NCBI GenBank assembly: GCA_001939145.1
Contig: LSRX01001343.1
Coordinates: 82,797-146,796, forward strand
Direction of reading: 5' to 3'
Source: Symbiodinium microadriaticum
Lineage: Eukaryota; Sar; Dinophyceae; Suessiales; Symbiodiniaceae
DNA length: 64,000 nt
The notes under the pieces are model-generated. The model was not told the DNA's origin. It ran no database searches and saw only the letters and a program-made list of their open reading frames with translations. This document shows, piece by piece, positions 27,390 to 36,267 of the stretch (the first letter of the stretch is position 1; each line of letters opens with the position of its first letter). The position numbers and the translations under genes were made by a program.

Positions 27390-27402
27390 CTAATTTTCTT
27401 TT
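27390..27402 (-). promoter_or_regulatory. 3' polypurine tract of element C
   Basis: AAAAGAAAATTAG in sense, followed by TGTCTG. It lies at the 3' LTR boundary and matches the internal copy at 34633-34645 and D at 43810-43822. Confidence 0.65.
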
Positions 27403-27677
27403 GTCGAAAGCATGGCTGCCTGTCCACACATATACATCTAGTTAGATGTGCTCATTGTCTCGGACTACGCGGAGTATTTTTGGGCTCAACAAAAGACAAT
27501 ATCTAAGACATGTCATATAAGTTTGGGGACACTCCAGAACTCTCGTTTTCATGCAAATATTTGGCTCAGAGAGATCGACTGTACAAGATCAGGTCTGTCC
27601 TTCTATGTACAATGAATTATGCAACGGCTCACTTCGCTCTAGGTAGAGCATTTTCTAACTTCCTTGGAGCCGCACTA
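27403..27677 (-). other. 3' non-coding segment of element C
   Basis: Non-coding sequence between the end of the third ORF and the polypurine tract, conserved with 43823-44045 in element D. Confidence 0.7.
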
Positions 27678-29324
27678 TCATCCTTGGTCTGGAGTGTAGT
27701 GCCGGCAGATAGTGTTCGGATGAGGTTCTTCTGGATCTGTATCGTTCTCCTCCTCATCTGTAGAAAAGATGCCCAAGAAGAGCCTATTTTCTGCTCTTGT
27801 GAAGGCTTCGTCTATAACTGGTGCTCCAGGATTGGAGGCTTTAGCCTTGGATGCTGCCTTTGGTGCAGCTTGTGAGCTGGTTGCCTGGGAACTTGATTTT
27901 CCCTGTGCCCTCGACCTGCGGTGGTCTTTTCCATCCGAGGATGGCCATGAACATTCGGATTCATCGCCTGATGGCGAGAGAGCATTCTGGTGCAAATTGT
28001 CCCAGTATCGGTGTGTTGAAGGAGAAGGCGGACCTTCTTGTTCTGATTCGCTCTCAGAGCTTTGGTCGTCAAAGAGAGCTTCCAGTGTGCTTCTCAAATT
28101 ATTGTATCTCCTCTCAAGCTCGAGAGACGCACTCACGGTTCGGTTAAGAGTGTTCTTGGCTTGCTTAAGAGCAGCAATCATAATGTTCACTCTTGAGAGA
28201 GTGTCGTTGTGTTTTCCTAGTTCATCCATTCTTTCATTATAATCTCTCTCGATAGAGGATCGTAGATTTGCCGTCAGGTTCAGAAGTCTTGTATACCGTT
28301 GCAGCGGCATAGTAACTGTCATGTTGTCATGTATGACAATATCTCCTTCGGTGTTTTCAAGACATCTGGCAAGAACATCTACTGTAGGTGAAAACTCTGT
28401 AGAGAGTGGTCCTTCTTCACGAAATGTCTCAAGGTACTGTAAAGTACTTTGGAGATAGGTCTCGGCGGCACTGATTGTGAGGCTGATATTGTCGATGTGG
28501 GTCAACATATCAGTTCTACTGTGCATATTGACCCTGGCACCGGCTTCGGTTTCGGTGATGGCGGCATCGACATGGTTACAGAGCCCTTGTTGATGGGCTT
28601 CCTTCAGTGCCTTTCTTTGACTGCGTTTGCATTGACCTCCTCTTCGTGTTCTGCCTTTACCTTTTCCTTTGGCAGAGGTTGTGGTCGTCGATCCTTGAGA
28701 GGATGTATTGGCTTTTGGTGGAGGCTGTTTTGGAGGAGGTGACGTGACCTTTGCCGGGATCGGCACTGGCGGTACTGTAGGAGACTTAGGAAGTGATGCA
28801 CTTGATAGTGCAGCTTCACCTCTGGCTTTTGCAGTAGAAGCCTTTGGAACAGATGTGTGTGTGACACCAAGTGATTCATCTGCCATCGGTGAGGCTATTG
28901 CATCCCGCCATAGACTGGTCATGTGAGGAATAGTGCTTGCGTGCTCCCATGTTTGGAAGTTCTCAATATCTCTTTCTGAGCAGCGCGAGCGTGTGTCACC
29001 TCTTGAAAATGGGTCGTTCCTTCTTATCTCCGCCGTTGTTACGGCATGCAGGCATGTTTTGCACAAGGTTTTCCTTGTTAGATCCTTGGCAGACCTCAGT
29101 TGCACACATGTTTGCGAGAGGTGATAGTGTTCACTTCTTGAGGTGTGAGATATTGGTCTGAGATCTGTGGTCTCGCCTGCATTGATACGACTAGGCCCAG
29201 GAATACCTCTGCTCTGAGGTTCCATCTCGGGTTCGAGAAAAGGAGCCTTGGATTTCGCCTTGGACTTCGGGGCCGGATGGTCCATGCACTGATAGGTGGT
29301 CTGGTTATCTGTTTCCAGATCCAT
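27678..29324 (-). CDS. Accessory third ORF, C-terminal part, element C
   Basis: 548 codons. In D the same sequence is fused in frame to the main part, so the break in C is a frameshift near 29290. After a Lys/Ser-rich linker there is a Cys/His motif (HLSQTC...KTLCKTCLHAV), possibly zinc-binding. Pro/Lys-rich sequence with KGKGKGRTRRGGQCKRSQRK follows, then a helical region (about 270-440) with TISAAETYLQSTLQYLETF and ANLRSSIERDYNERMDELGK, likely coiled coil. The tail is acidic and Ser-rich. No enzymatic domain is recognised; the basic patches suggest nucleic-acid binding. Confidence 0.8.
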   Translation of the reverse strand: MDLETDNQTTYQCMDHPAPKSKAKSKAPFLEPEMEPQSRGIPGPSRINAGETTDLRPISHTSRSEHYHLSQTCVQLRSAKDLTRKTLCKTCLHAVTTAEIRRNDPFSRGDTRSRCSERDIENFQTWEHASTIPHMTSLWRDAIASPMADESLGVTHTSVPKASTAKARGEAALSSASLPKSPTVPPVPIPAKVTSPPPKQPPPKANTSSQGSTTTTSAKGKGKGRTRRGGQCKRSQRKALKEAHQQGLCNHVDAAITETEAGARVNMHSRTDMLTHIDNISLTISAAETYLQSTLQYLETFREEGPLSTEFSPTVDVLARCLENTEGDIVIHDNMTVTMPLQRYTRLLNLTANLRSSIERDYNERMDELGKHNDTLSRVNIMIAALKQAKNTLNRTVSASLELERRYNNLRSTLEALFDDQSSESESEQEGPPSPSTHRYWDNLHQNALSPSGDESECSWPSSDGKDHRRSRAQGKSSSQATSSQAAPKAASKAKASNPGAPVIDEAFTRAENRLFLGIFSTDEEENDTDPEEPHPNTICRHYTPDQG

Positions 29325-32300
29325 CGAAGTCCCATCAGCATCAGGAAAAGATTCCAGAAAAAGCTGAGAATGGAATAGTCTTGGTCACTTGATAGTGAGT
29401 CAGGTAGCGTGGGAGAGTTTGTCTCTGTAGACTCGGCATTTGCACCGCCTTGTCTGCCATGTCCAAACCACTGAGAAAGGCCTGCTGCTGTTGCAGCTGT
29501 TTTCGCGGCCTTGGCACTTGGTGCAGACGGAGGACGGGATGATTTTCTTCTTCTTCTCCTGTTGGAGGAATCGTCGTCTTCATCTTCTTCGTCCCGATAG
29601 GCGTGCATCTGGTTAGATGTCTCACGTTCGATATCCTCGATATCGCTCTGTGTAGGAGACGGTTCGTCTGGGAGCTCCTGGAGCTCGTCCAGAGACATGT
29701 GCAACTTCTCGACCACGTTTGGTCTTTGTGTTTGAGGTCTCGATCTGGACCTTGAAGGTTCTTCTTGTGAAGAGGTTGGTCTTTCTCTCCGCCCTGGAGG
29801 TGGATATTTCGGTTCAGCTGGTCTCTGAGGCTGTGGTTTGTCGTACCAGCGATTGCCTTCCGACCAAACGAAAGAACTTCCGGATGACCTTTGTCCTTGA
29901 GAGGACCATGAGTCATCTGCGTAATCTGACCACCTTTGTTTAAAGGCCTGCCTTCTTTTGGAGATCTTATCGACCTGAGGATTTGACCTGGCATGATGAC
30001 CTTTGGTGTTCGTCGCCTGGATGGTAAACCCTAATGGGTTGTGCCAGTCTTTGTCAATTGGCCCTAGCCAAAGGTCAATATTGTTGAAGGTACTATAGTA
30101 GGCCTTCGTGGTAATGTGGAGCCTGGCATCAATAAACTGATGACCGTTTGTGGCGTGCCACATATCTGATACTCTCTGCCAGTATGTATTCTCCATGGCA
30201 GGAGTGACAGTCTTCTGGCTGGGCGTCGCCGTGTGCGGCGTTTTTCCCCAATCAAGGACATATGCATTGATGCAGTCCAGATCTGAGTATCTTTGTTTTG
30301 GATCTGAAGGCAGCCTGTCAGCATGGGCAAGTCTTTCGTGTCCGGAATTATTGAGGCAGCTATATCGCACTTGAGAGTGCCTATCTGCCATGCGGTTGTA
30401 AGCTGCCAGCATTTTCTCTAGATAGAGAGTAAACAGACCATTTCTTGGATGAACGTCACCACCGGTGTACTTCAGTCTTGAAGCAAGGTTATTGAGATCA
30501 CCGGTAATGATGTCCGGCTTGAACGGCAGAACTTCAGCAAGGAATGCCTTTACAAGCTCCAACCTTCGGGACTCCTTATGTGTCATAAGGGAATTAAAGT
30601 GTACGAGTGCTACTGTCACGACCTTGAAAGGTCCTTTTGTGCACCATATCTCACTCAGATCTGAAGGAGCTTCTTGATAGAAGGTTTCTGCGTATGTTTC
30701 AAGATCGGCTGGAGAAACTTCTTCACCCGGTGCAATGCCGTTCCATTGTGCAAGAACGGGTGTAGGATCAAGGTCAGACGTTGTCATCCAGGGTTCTGGA
30801 CACAGATATGTAATGTCCTGTGGTCCATCTCTGTCAGGATTCTTACCCTTGAGAGGGTCAATTCCTGTGTATGACTGATATTCTTCTCGGTTCAAACGCT
30901 GACCCGATTGCGGGTGAATCCACTCCTTAGCCTCAGGAATGTTAGAATGGAAACCAAAAGTAATGCGGCAGACGGCGCCATGACAGGCCCAGATCTGTTT
31001 CTTTTGGCCTCCTTGCTTAGGTCTGACTTCGCGATGTCTGCAGAAATGGTGAATGAGTGCAATATCCGTGGTCGGATCTCCTTTTACACCCATGAACATC
31101 GAAGGAGCTGGAGGCTCATCTGTTGGTGTCTTGATGAGCATTCCTCTGTTTTGATATCTTCTCATGATATCGATGGCATACTTGCAGTCTAGAGCATCTG
31201 CCTCGAGTACGAGGGTAATGTGTGCTGAATTGTTGAAGCACATATCAATGAGCGGGTGATAATCGAATCCCTTCTCAGGTTTGAGTTTCTTTCTGGGATT
31301 CCCCGCTGGCACAGGTGCTCTGTCCATGTTGCCCCAATTGCATACTACCACGCCTAGAGAGGCGGAATCTGGATTGGAGCCTTCAGTAATATCCGTAATC
31401 GGTTTACCCCCCGCCAACTGGTGTCGGACAATTTCGTAGTGTCCATCGAGGACTTCCTTGTCCTCGGATCCGGTTAGGGTGAGAAAGGATGCCGGATGGC
31501 ATGTTCTTGAACTTCGGAGGTTAATGTGTTCGGAATTGATCTTTTTGTACTCCTCCAGGTTTGGAGGTTCAGTACTGCTAGTGTATGAATTCACTGGATG
31601 GTGTCTGATGTCATCGAGACTCGAGGGATCAGTATCAGGATTGCTTCGGACAAACTTGTCCCGGGCAATTTGGCAATATTTGACAATCTCGGTCATAGCA
31701 ATGTCAAGCTCCTCAGGGTTGAGGACTGCTTCATATAAAACCCGCGATTCGAGGCATTCTGTGGGCAGAATGCATGCGCACATCGCTTCTTTACCCTTAG
31801 GGGTAAGCCTGCAGTCTGCACACACAATGGTGCCACATTGGAAGCAAAAGTAACCTGTCTCCATGCCACATAAAAGACAGAGACAGATTTCTGGTCGATC
31901 TTGGTTCAGTCCGATCACGGTTTTTCGGACTCCGACCATTTTCTCCTTTTTAGGAGGTTGTGAAGACGATGCTGCGCCTCCTGATGGAGGGTCCCATTCC
32001 TCGTCATCCGGTGCAGAACTGTCTTTTATCATGAGGGGCTTTTTCCTTCTTCGGTTCCACCTGCTGACGTACATGATCTCCTTCTGCGTTTCCTTCATCG
32101 CAGCGTTGCGAGACGCATTGGCATTCAGATGTTTCTGATTTTCTCGTAGTCGAGACTCAATGCGTTCACGCTCTTCGATGAGGTCTTCTTCGTCAGCAAG
32201 CTCCTCGAACTGGAGATTCAACATGCTTTGGTTGACCCGGTAGTAACAACCGCTACTTGGGTCAAGCAAGACAATGTATTTTCCTTTCTCCTTTTTAGGA

Positions 32301-34621
32301 GGTTTTGGGGATTTCATTTCTTCATCGGATGAGATAACTTCTGGGTCAATCTTGACCTTACTCATCCCATCTGCCAGTTCTTCTGAAGGAGTCTTTGCCA
32401 CTGGCTTCTTTTCTTTCTTTTCCTTCTTCACCTTGATAGGTGCTACTGCTATTGCCTTTGGAGGTACTGAAGCGGATGCTTCTTGAGTTATCACCTCTAC
32501 CTTCATTTCGGAGGAGGATGATTCCGATTGGCTCGAGTCAGAATCACTGCCAGTGTGTTCGCCTTCTTCCGCTTCTTCTTCTTGAGGGTCTGGCTCCTCT
32601 GGTTCTGATTCACTAGTATATGACTCCGGTTTCGGAGGTACCACACCTTGAGAGGTGTCAGGAATCGGAACCGGCGGATCTGGCGCAGGCCTTGACGGTC
32701 CCATGCCCGTGGTTAATCTCAAAACTTCGTTTTGGCTTGATGATCCTCCCACATTCCAGAGCTGTCCAAGAAGACTGTTTGGATCACTCTTTGCTTCCTT
32801 TTCTCTGGCGAGTTTTGAGCGTGGGTGGATCTCTGATGTTTCAGAGGACTGAGATGCTAGCGGCAAAGAGTAAGTCTTCTGGGTAGAAGATCTGGGTTTA
32901 GGAGGTTCTGGTGGTTGTCTTTTCTTTGACATCTCCACCAATTGCATCTTCAAGTCTTTTCCATTCGACTCGCACCATTTTCTCGACTGGTGTACCACTG
33001 CTGGCATTTCTTCGTTACAATGATCAGACCACCATGCTTGGAGCGGTTTCAGCTGATCATATTGAGGAGAAATCCACAGTGTTTCTGTGGGTGCGAAGAT
33101 GGCACTTATCATGTTTGATGTAACCACCTCTGGAGTCGAATACATGCCGGCTTCGGAGTACCACAGGTTTGTGACACCTCTTGACACATTATTTGCGTCA
33201 AACACAATTAGAAGCGGTTTGTTTGCTCTCAATCCTACGGAATTCGGCTCTCTAGGATTCAAAGCCGTAAACTGCACACTGTCCCTATTGGCACGGCTAT
33301 TCTCTTCCACGAGAAGTGAGAAGAATTGAGATGTCACCACCTCTGGTAAGAGGTGAGAGGGCACTAGACCATGTCTCAAGATAGGAGCAAGCGAAAGAAG
33401 ATCTGTAGCATGCATGATAAATACTGGATCATCCTGATGGATGAAATCACGCATGCCCTCTGGTCGAGGTGCGTTCGTAGATCTTCTTGGTGCACGAGAT
33501 TGCACCGGAGTGGCTCCAGTCGCCATAAAATCCGCGAATCTCATGGATGCCCTCGGACGTTCAGTTTCTGGATTGGGTTCATCTGCTCCTGATGGAGCGC
33601 TTACTGAGCTTTGTCCTCCGGTTGCAGAGATATAAAGCCCTGTCATGGTTGACACATTGGCATCTTGAGGAATTTTCAAACCGGGTTCGGTTTTCTTCAG
33701 TTCACCATCAGGAGTGCGGTATTCCAACCACACTACGAATCTACTTTTAGTATTGAGGAGGATGCCCATGGCCATTTCTTGTGGCGAGTACTGCGCCAGA
33801 TCGGCGGCAGCCAACCGATCAAAGGGTAACACATAATTGTGTGATCCCACGAAGAGGTCAGGTCTTTTCAGATGAAGGTGCCTGGTAAGCCAGGCAACCC
33901 AGCGGCCAACCTTGCTCGTCTTTACGAGAATGTGAAAACACAAATCTCGAGAAAGACCTGTGGATCGGTTTAGTCTGCGAACAGACTCCTCGTAGTGGTA
34001 CTCTCCTGCTGGAGTGAGAAGTACACTGTCTACTACCTCCTGAGGGAGGCCAGCCTGAAGGTGATAGGCACACATCCTTGCAAACCCTGATGGGTCATCT
34101 CTGTAAGTGCTGGTATCATTCCTCCAGAAGATCAGAGGACTGTGATCCCAAGGTCCGGTCAACACGCCTTGATAGAGCGGTGTGCCATTTTTGGCAGTAA
34201 TCTGGAGCTTGGCATTGTCCGCATGTCCTTGATTATTTATCCGGTCGGATACTTCATAGCCGGTGAGATCATAGATCTTCACACCATCTAGATAGATGTC
34301 AGAAGGTGGTTTGGGCGGCTTTTCATACTGTCTCGAACGGCGTCCACCGTGGTCGGTGTATTGCGCTGCCTGTAGTCGTCCCATAGGGTACTCTTGGTCG
34401 CCACGGGGGTGGCGATGGCTGTGTGCCGAAGCCGCTCTTGGTAGAGCGTGGCCCCTGCTGTCCGTAAAATTGGACCTGGTACTCATGCTTGATAGCAGGT
34501 TGTGAGTGCAGAAACTGCGAAAGCAAGGAATGCTGTGAGGCTCGAAGCTGAAAGTGGCTGCGGCACATATGAGATGTTTCTCAAACATGATCAAGCATGT
34601 CAAGGCAAGCAGCAAATTCAA
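29096..34621 (-). CDS. Accessory third ORF, main part: Tpt1-like, zinc-finger and EEP-like regions, element C
   Basis: 1841 codons; the first in-frame ATG is residue 12 (34588), with another at residue 46. An Arg/His-rich N-terminus leads to a conserved region (about 110-330). A region at 398-520 resembles the catalytic lobe of RNA 2'-phosphotransferase Tpt1/KptA: FIMHATDLLSLAPILRHGL, then LLIVFDANNVSRGV and YSEAGMYSTPEVV. Acidic and Lys-rich linkers follow. A Cys finger is at about 914-950 (C-x2-C-x7-C-x2-C-x4-C-x2-C around CGMETGYFC). From about 1095 to 1560 it resembles EEP enzymes: VVVCNWGNMDRA, an IITGDLNN motif near 1374 and KDWH near the end. A hydrophobic segment, SILSFFWNLFLMLMGLRWIW, lies near 1755. 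The frame then breaks; D is continuous there. Cellular role unknown. Confidence 0.85.
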   Translation of the reverse strand: MNLLLALTCLIMFEKHLICAAATFSFEPHSIPCFRSFCTHNLLSSMSTRSNFTDSRGHALPRAASAHSHRHPRGDQEYPMGRLQAAQYTDHGGRRSRQYEKPPKPPSDIYLDGVKIYDLTGYEVSDRINNQGHADNAKLQITAKNGTPLYQGVLTGPWDHSPLIFWRNDTSTYRDDPSGFARMCAYHLQAGLPQEVVDSVLLTPAGEYHYEESVRRLNRSTGLSRDLCFHILVKTSKVGRWVAWLTRHLHLKRPDLFVGSHNYVLPFDRLAAADLAQYSPQEMAMGILLNTKSRFVVWLEYRTPDGELKKTEPGLKIPQDANVSTMTGLYISATGGQSSVSAPSGADEPNPETERPRASMRFADFMATGATPVQSRAPRRSTNAPRPEGMRDFIHQDDPVFIMHATDLLSLAPILRHGLVPSHLLPEVVTSQFFSLLVEENSRANRDSVQFTALNPREPNSVGLRANKPLLIVFDANNVSRGVTNLWYSEAGMYSTPEVVTSNMISAIFAPTETLWISPQYDQLKPLQAWWSDHCNEEMPAVVHQSRKWCESNGKDLKMQLVEMSKKRQPPEPPKPRSSTQKTYSLPLASQSSETSEIHPRSKLAREKEAKSDPNSLLGQLWNVGGSSSQNEVLRLTTGMGPSRPAPDPPVPIPDTSQGVVPPKPESYTSESEPEEPDPQEEEAEEGEHTGSDSDSSQSESSSSEMKVEVITQEASASVPPKAIAVAPIKVKKEKKEKKPVAKTPSEELADGMSKVKIDPEVISSDEEMKSPKPPKKEKGKYIVLLDPSSGCYYRVNQSMLNLQFEELADEEDLIEERERIESRLRENQKHLNANASRNAAMKETQKEIMYVSRWNRRRKKPLMIKDSSAPDDEEWDPPSGGAASSSQPPKKEKMVGVRKTVIGLNQDRPEICLCLLCGMETGYFCFQCGTIVCADCRLTPKGKEAMCACILPTECLESRVLYEAVLNPEELDIAMTEIVKYCQIARDKFVRSNPDTDPSSLDDIRHHPVNSYTSSTEPPNLEEYKKINSEHINLRSSRTCHPASFLTLTGSEDKEVLDGHYEIVRHQLAGGKPITDITEGSNPDSASLGVVVCNWGNMDRAPVPAGNPRKKLKPEKGFDYHPLIDMCFNNSAHITLVLEADALDCKYAIDIMRRYQNRGMLIKTPTDEPPAPSMFMGVKGDPTTDIALIHHFCRHREVRPKQGGQKKQIWACHGAVCRITFGFHSNIPEAKEWIHPQSGQRLNREEYQSYTGIDPLKGKNPDRDGPQDITYLCPEPWMTTSDLDPTPVLAQWNGIAPGEEVSPADLETYAETFYQEAPSDLSEIWCTKGPFKVVTVALVHFNSLMTHKESRRLELVKAFLAEVLPFKPDIITGDLNNLASRLKYTGGDVHPRNGLFTLYLEKMLAAYNRMADRHSQVRYSCLNNSGHERLAHADRLPSDPKQRYSDLDCINAYVLDWGKTPHTATPSQKTVTPAMENTYWQRVSDMWHATNGHQFIDARLHITTKAYYSTFNNIDLWLGPIDKDWHNPLGFTIQATNTKGHHARSNPQVDKISKRRQAFKQRWSDYADDSWSSQGQRSSGSSFVWSEGNRWYDKPQPQRPAEPKYPPPGRRERPTSSQEEPSRSRSRPQTQRPNVVEKLHMSLDELQELPDEPSPTQSDIEDIERETSNQMHAYRDEEDEDDDSSNRRRRRKSSRPPSAPSAKAAKTAATAAGLSQWFGHGRQGGANAESTETNSPTLPDSLSSDQDYSILSFFWNLFLMLMGLRWIWKQITRPPISAWTIRPRSPRRNPRLLFSNPRWNLRAEVFLGLVVSMQARPQISDQYLTPQEVNTITSRKHVCN

Positions 34622-34632
34622 TCATGCAGACG

Positions 34633-34672
34633 CTAATTTTCTTTTAGACATGAAATAGTCTAAAAAGAAAAT
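34633..34672 (-). promoter_or_regulatory. Internal polypurine tract and 3' splice-acceptor-like site before the third ORF, element C
   Basis: In sense order: ATTTTCTTTTTAG (34672-34660), a pyrimidine tract ending in AG; a short loop; then AAAAGAAAATTAG (34645-34633), identical to the polypurine tract beside the 3' LTR (27402-27390). The two halves pair into a hairpin with a 14-15-bp stem. The first in-frame ATG of the third ORF is at 34588. Element D keeps the arrangement (50935-50982). This could give a trans- or cis-spliced mRNA for the third ORF, an internal plus-strand primer, or both. Confidence 0.45.
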
Positions 34673-34698
34673 CCAGTACACTATTGTGTAATATATGA

Positions 34699-36264
34699 TC
34701 ACCACCATATTCCTTGACAGTAAAATATTTTGCAAAGCTCTGATGAGATGTCAAGGCCTAAAAAAGCTACCGCGGTTGCGGCATTCTTCAGGTTATCAAT
34801 TATCCAGCGAACAGTAAAGGCCTTATGTTGCAAAAGTTCTCTGAACGGTGGATGTATGTCGGTCTCGGGAAGATTCCCGGTTTCAAGAGCCTTGATAAGC
34901 TCATCAGGTTGGGCTGAATGCTTCGTGAGCGCATCGGCCAAACAGTATTTTGAGCTTACGTGAGCTAAATCATCTAAAGATCCAGAGTTGGACTCTTTTC
35001 GCAACATTTGAATAAGATGATGGGTTTCTTTTTGTTCAGGCAGATGTGTCGTGCCAGCGGTGGTGACCAGGTTGTTGGCGTCTGTTCTTATGTGAATGGG
35101 AACGGTCTCTGAGGAGAGATCTGCCCAAAGTCCTTTGAGGAACAAACAAGTGCCGAAACAACGCATGAGTGCGTTTAGTTCGGCAACTGTTGTAGACATT
35201 GTTGTGGTTGTAATCTTGTGAGATTCGTAATCAACCAAACTGCCTCGTGAGGATGTTTCCTTTATTGAGGACTCAGAAAAATCGTTCTTCTTGGAAGAAG
35301 CTGCGGCGGCCGATTGCTTCATACCCTTGAGTTTTGGGTTCCTTTCTTCTGCAAGAAAAATGACATGTGCTCGTTGGGAGGACTTATCGTCATTATTCCT
35401 ATAGGAAGCATCGGGGTAACCTAAAATGCGAAGGTTGCCTTTAAGAGGCCAAAAACGCAGTTCTACTTCGGTGGCCTTGAGAATACGAACAAGTTTGTTC
35501 AGTTCTCTCACATCACCAATTGTAGGCTTGGCGGCCTTGCTTGCACACCTACTAAAACGATAGCAAATATGTACTTGTGTTCGACTCTGTAGCCAGTTGA
35601 TCTGGCCTAGAACACTTCGGTATGCAGTGTGCTGCTGAGGAGTGCATGGCTGCTCATTTTTGAGCTTTTTGTCGAAAACGATCTCTTCTAGGGCTTCAAC
35701 TGCAAGGTTTTGGTTCACAGAGATGTGGGCCGGAGTGGATGCTGTTGCATCCTTCCACACTAATCTCTGACCTACAAACATAATATCGTTTGTGTCTTCA
35801 GACCCTACAGCAAACTCCCTTTTGATCGAATCGATTACGGCCTTACGAAAGGTGTCGTCACCGGCCATGCACAGGTCATCTACATGCAAACAGACTACTC
35901 CGTGCACTTCTCTACCCTTGGCATTATTGCCAGCAATGGGATCGAGAAGGTAGTCTATCGCAGATTCCATTGTCTTGGGTTGAGACTTCTTGAGTTCGGC
36001 TTCTGCGGTTGAAGTCTTCTTGCCGTACAAGACGTATGTACAACGGTCTGCCCTGGTGGGCACTAGACCATAAGACAAGAGTGCCTTGTCCACAATGTTC
36101 CACCAACGACGTGGTGCATCGTTAAGTCCATAGGCAGGTTTCTTCATCCTCGCTGTTATGTAAGGAGGATAGCCTGCTTCAGGAGGGACCTGGCATATGA
36201 TGTCACGAGATTCATCATAGGCCTCACCCTGCAGGAAAGCGGTCTTGAGATCGATATGTGTCAA
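34699..36264 (-). CDS. RT C-terminus and RNase H, element C
   Basis: 521 codons following the TAG (the first codon is TTG). RT: THIDLKTAFLQGEAY (first Asp), AYGLNDAPRRWW, and LHVDDLCMAGDD, so the usual YVDD is HVDD in both C and D. The connection region contains the conserved SVLGQINWLQSR. RNase H: LGYPDASYRNNDD (Asp), TVAELNALMRC (Glu), IRTDANNLV (Asp) and YCLADALTK. The tail ends 77 bases before the third-ORF frame. An insertion of about 60 residues (KLKGMKQSAAAASSKK) lies between the first two RNase H motifs. Confidence 0.9.
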   Translation of the reverse strand: MTHIDLKTAFLQGEAYDESRDIICQVPPEAGYPPYITARMKKPAYGLNDAPRRWWNIVDKALLSYGLVPTRADRCTYVLYGKKTSTAEAELKKSQPKTMESAIDYLLDPIAGNNAKGREVHGVVCLHVDDLCMAGDDTFRKAVIDSIKREFAVGSEDTNDIMFVGQRLVWKDATASTPAHISVNQNLAVEALEEIVFDKKLKNEQPCTPQQHTAYRSVLGQINWLQSRTQVHICYRFSRCASKAAKPTIGDVRELNKLVRILKATEVELRFWPLKGNLRILGYPDASYRNNDDKSSQRAHVIFLAEERNPKLKGMKQSAAAASSKKNDFSESSIKETSSRGSLVDYESHKITTTTMSTTVAELNALMRCFGTCLFLKGLWADLSSETVPIHIRTDANNLVTTAGTTHLPEQKETHHLIQMLRKESNSGSLDDLAHVSSKYCLADALTKHSAQPDELIKALETGNLPETDIHPPFRELLQHKAFTVRWIIDNLKNAATAVAFLGLDISSELCKIFYCQGIWW

Positions 36265-36267
36265 ATT

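Noticed and set aside
27560-27572. TTTGGCTCA on the plus strand near 27560 and 43978
   Set aside because: It resembles the spliced leader end but is antisense to elements C and D and lacks the final AG, so it was not counted with the LTR decamers.
34588-34621. Signal peptide at the start of the third ORF
   Set aside because: The most hydrophobic stretch lies before the first ATG (the frame starts at TTG), so a signal peptide is not supported.
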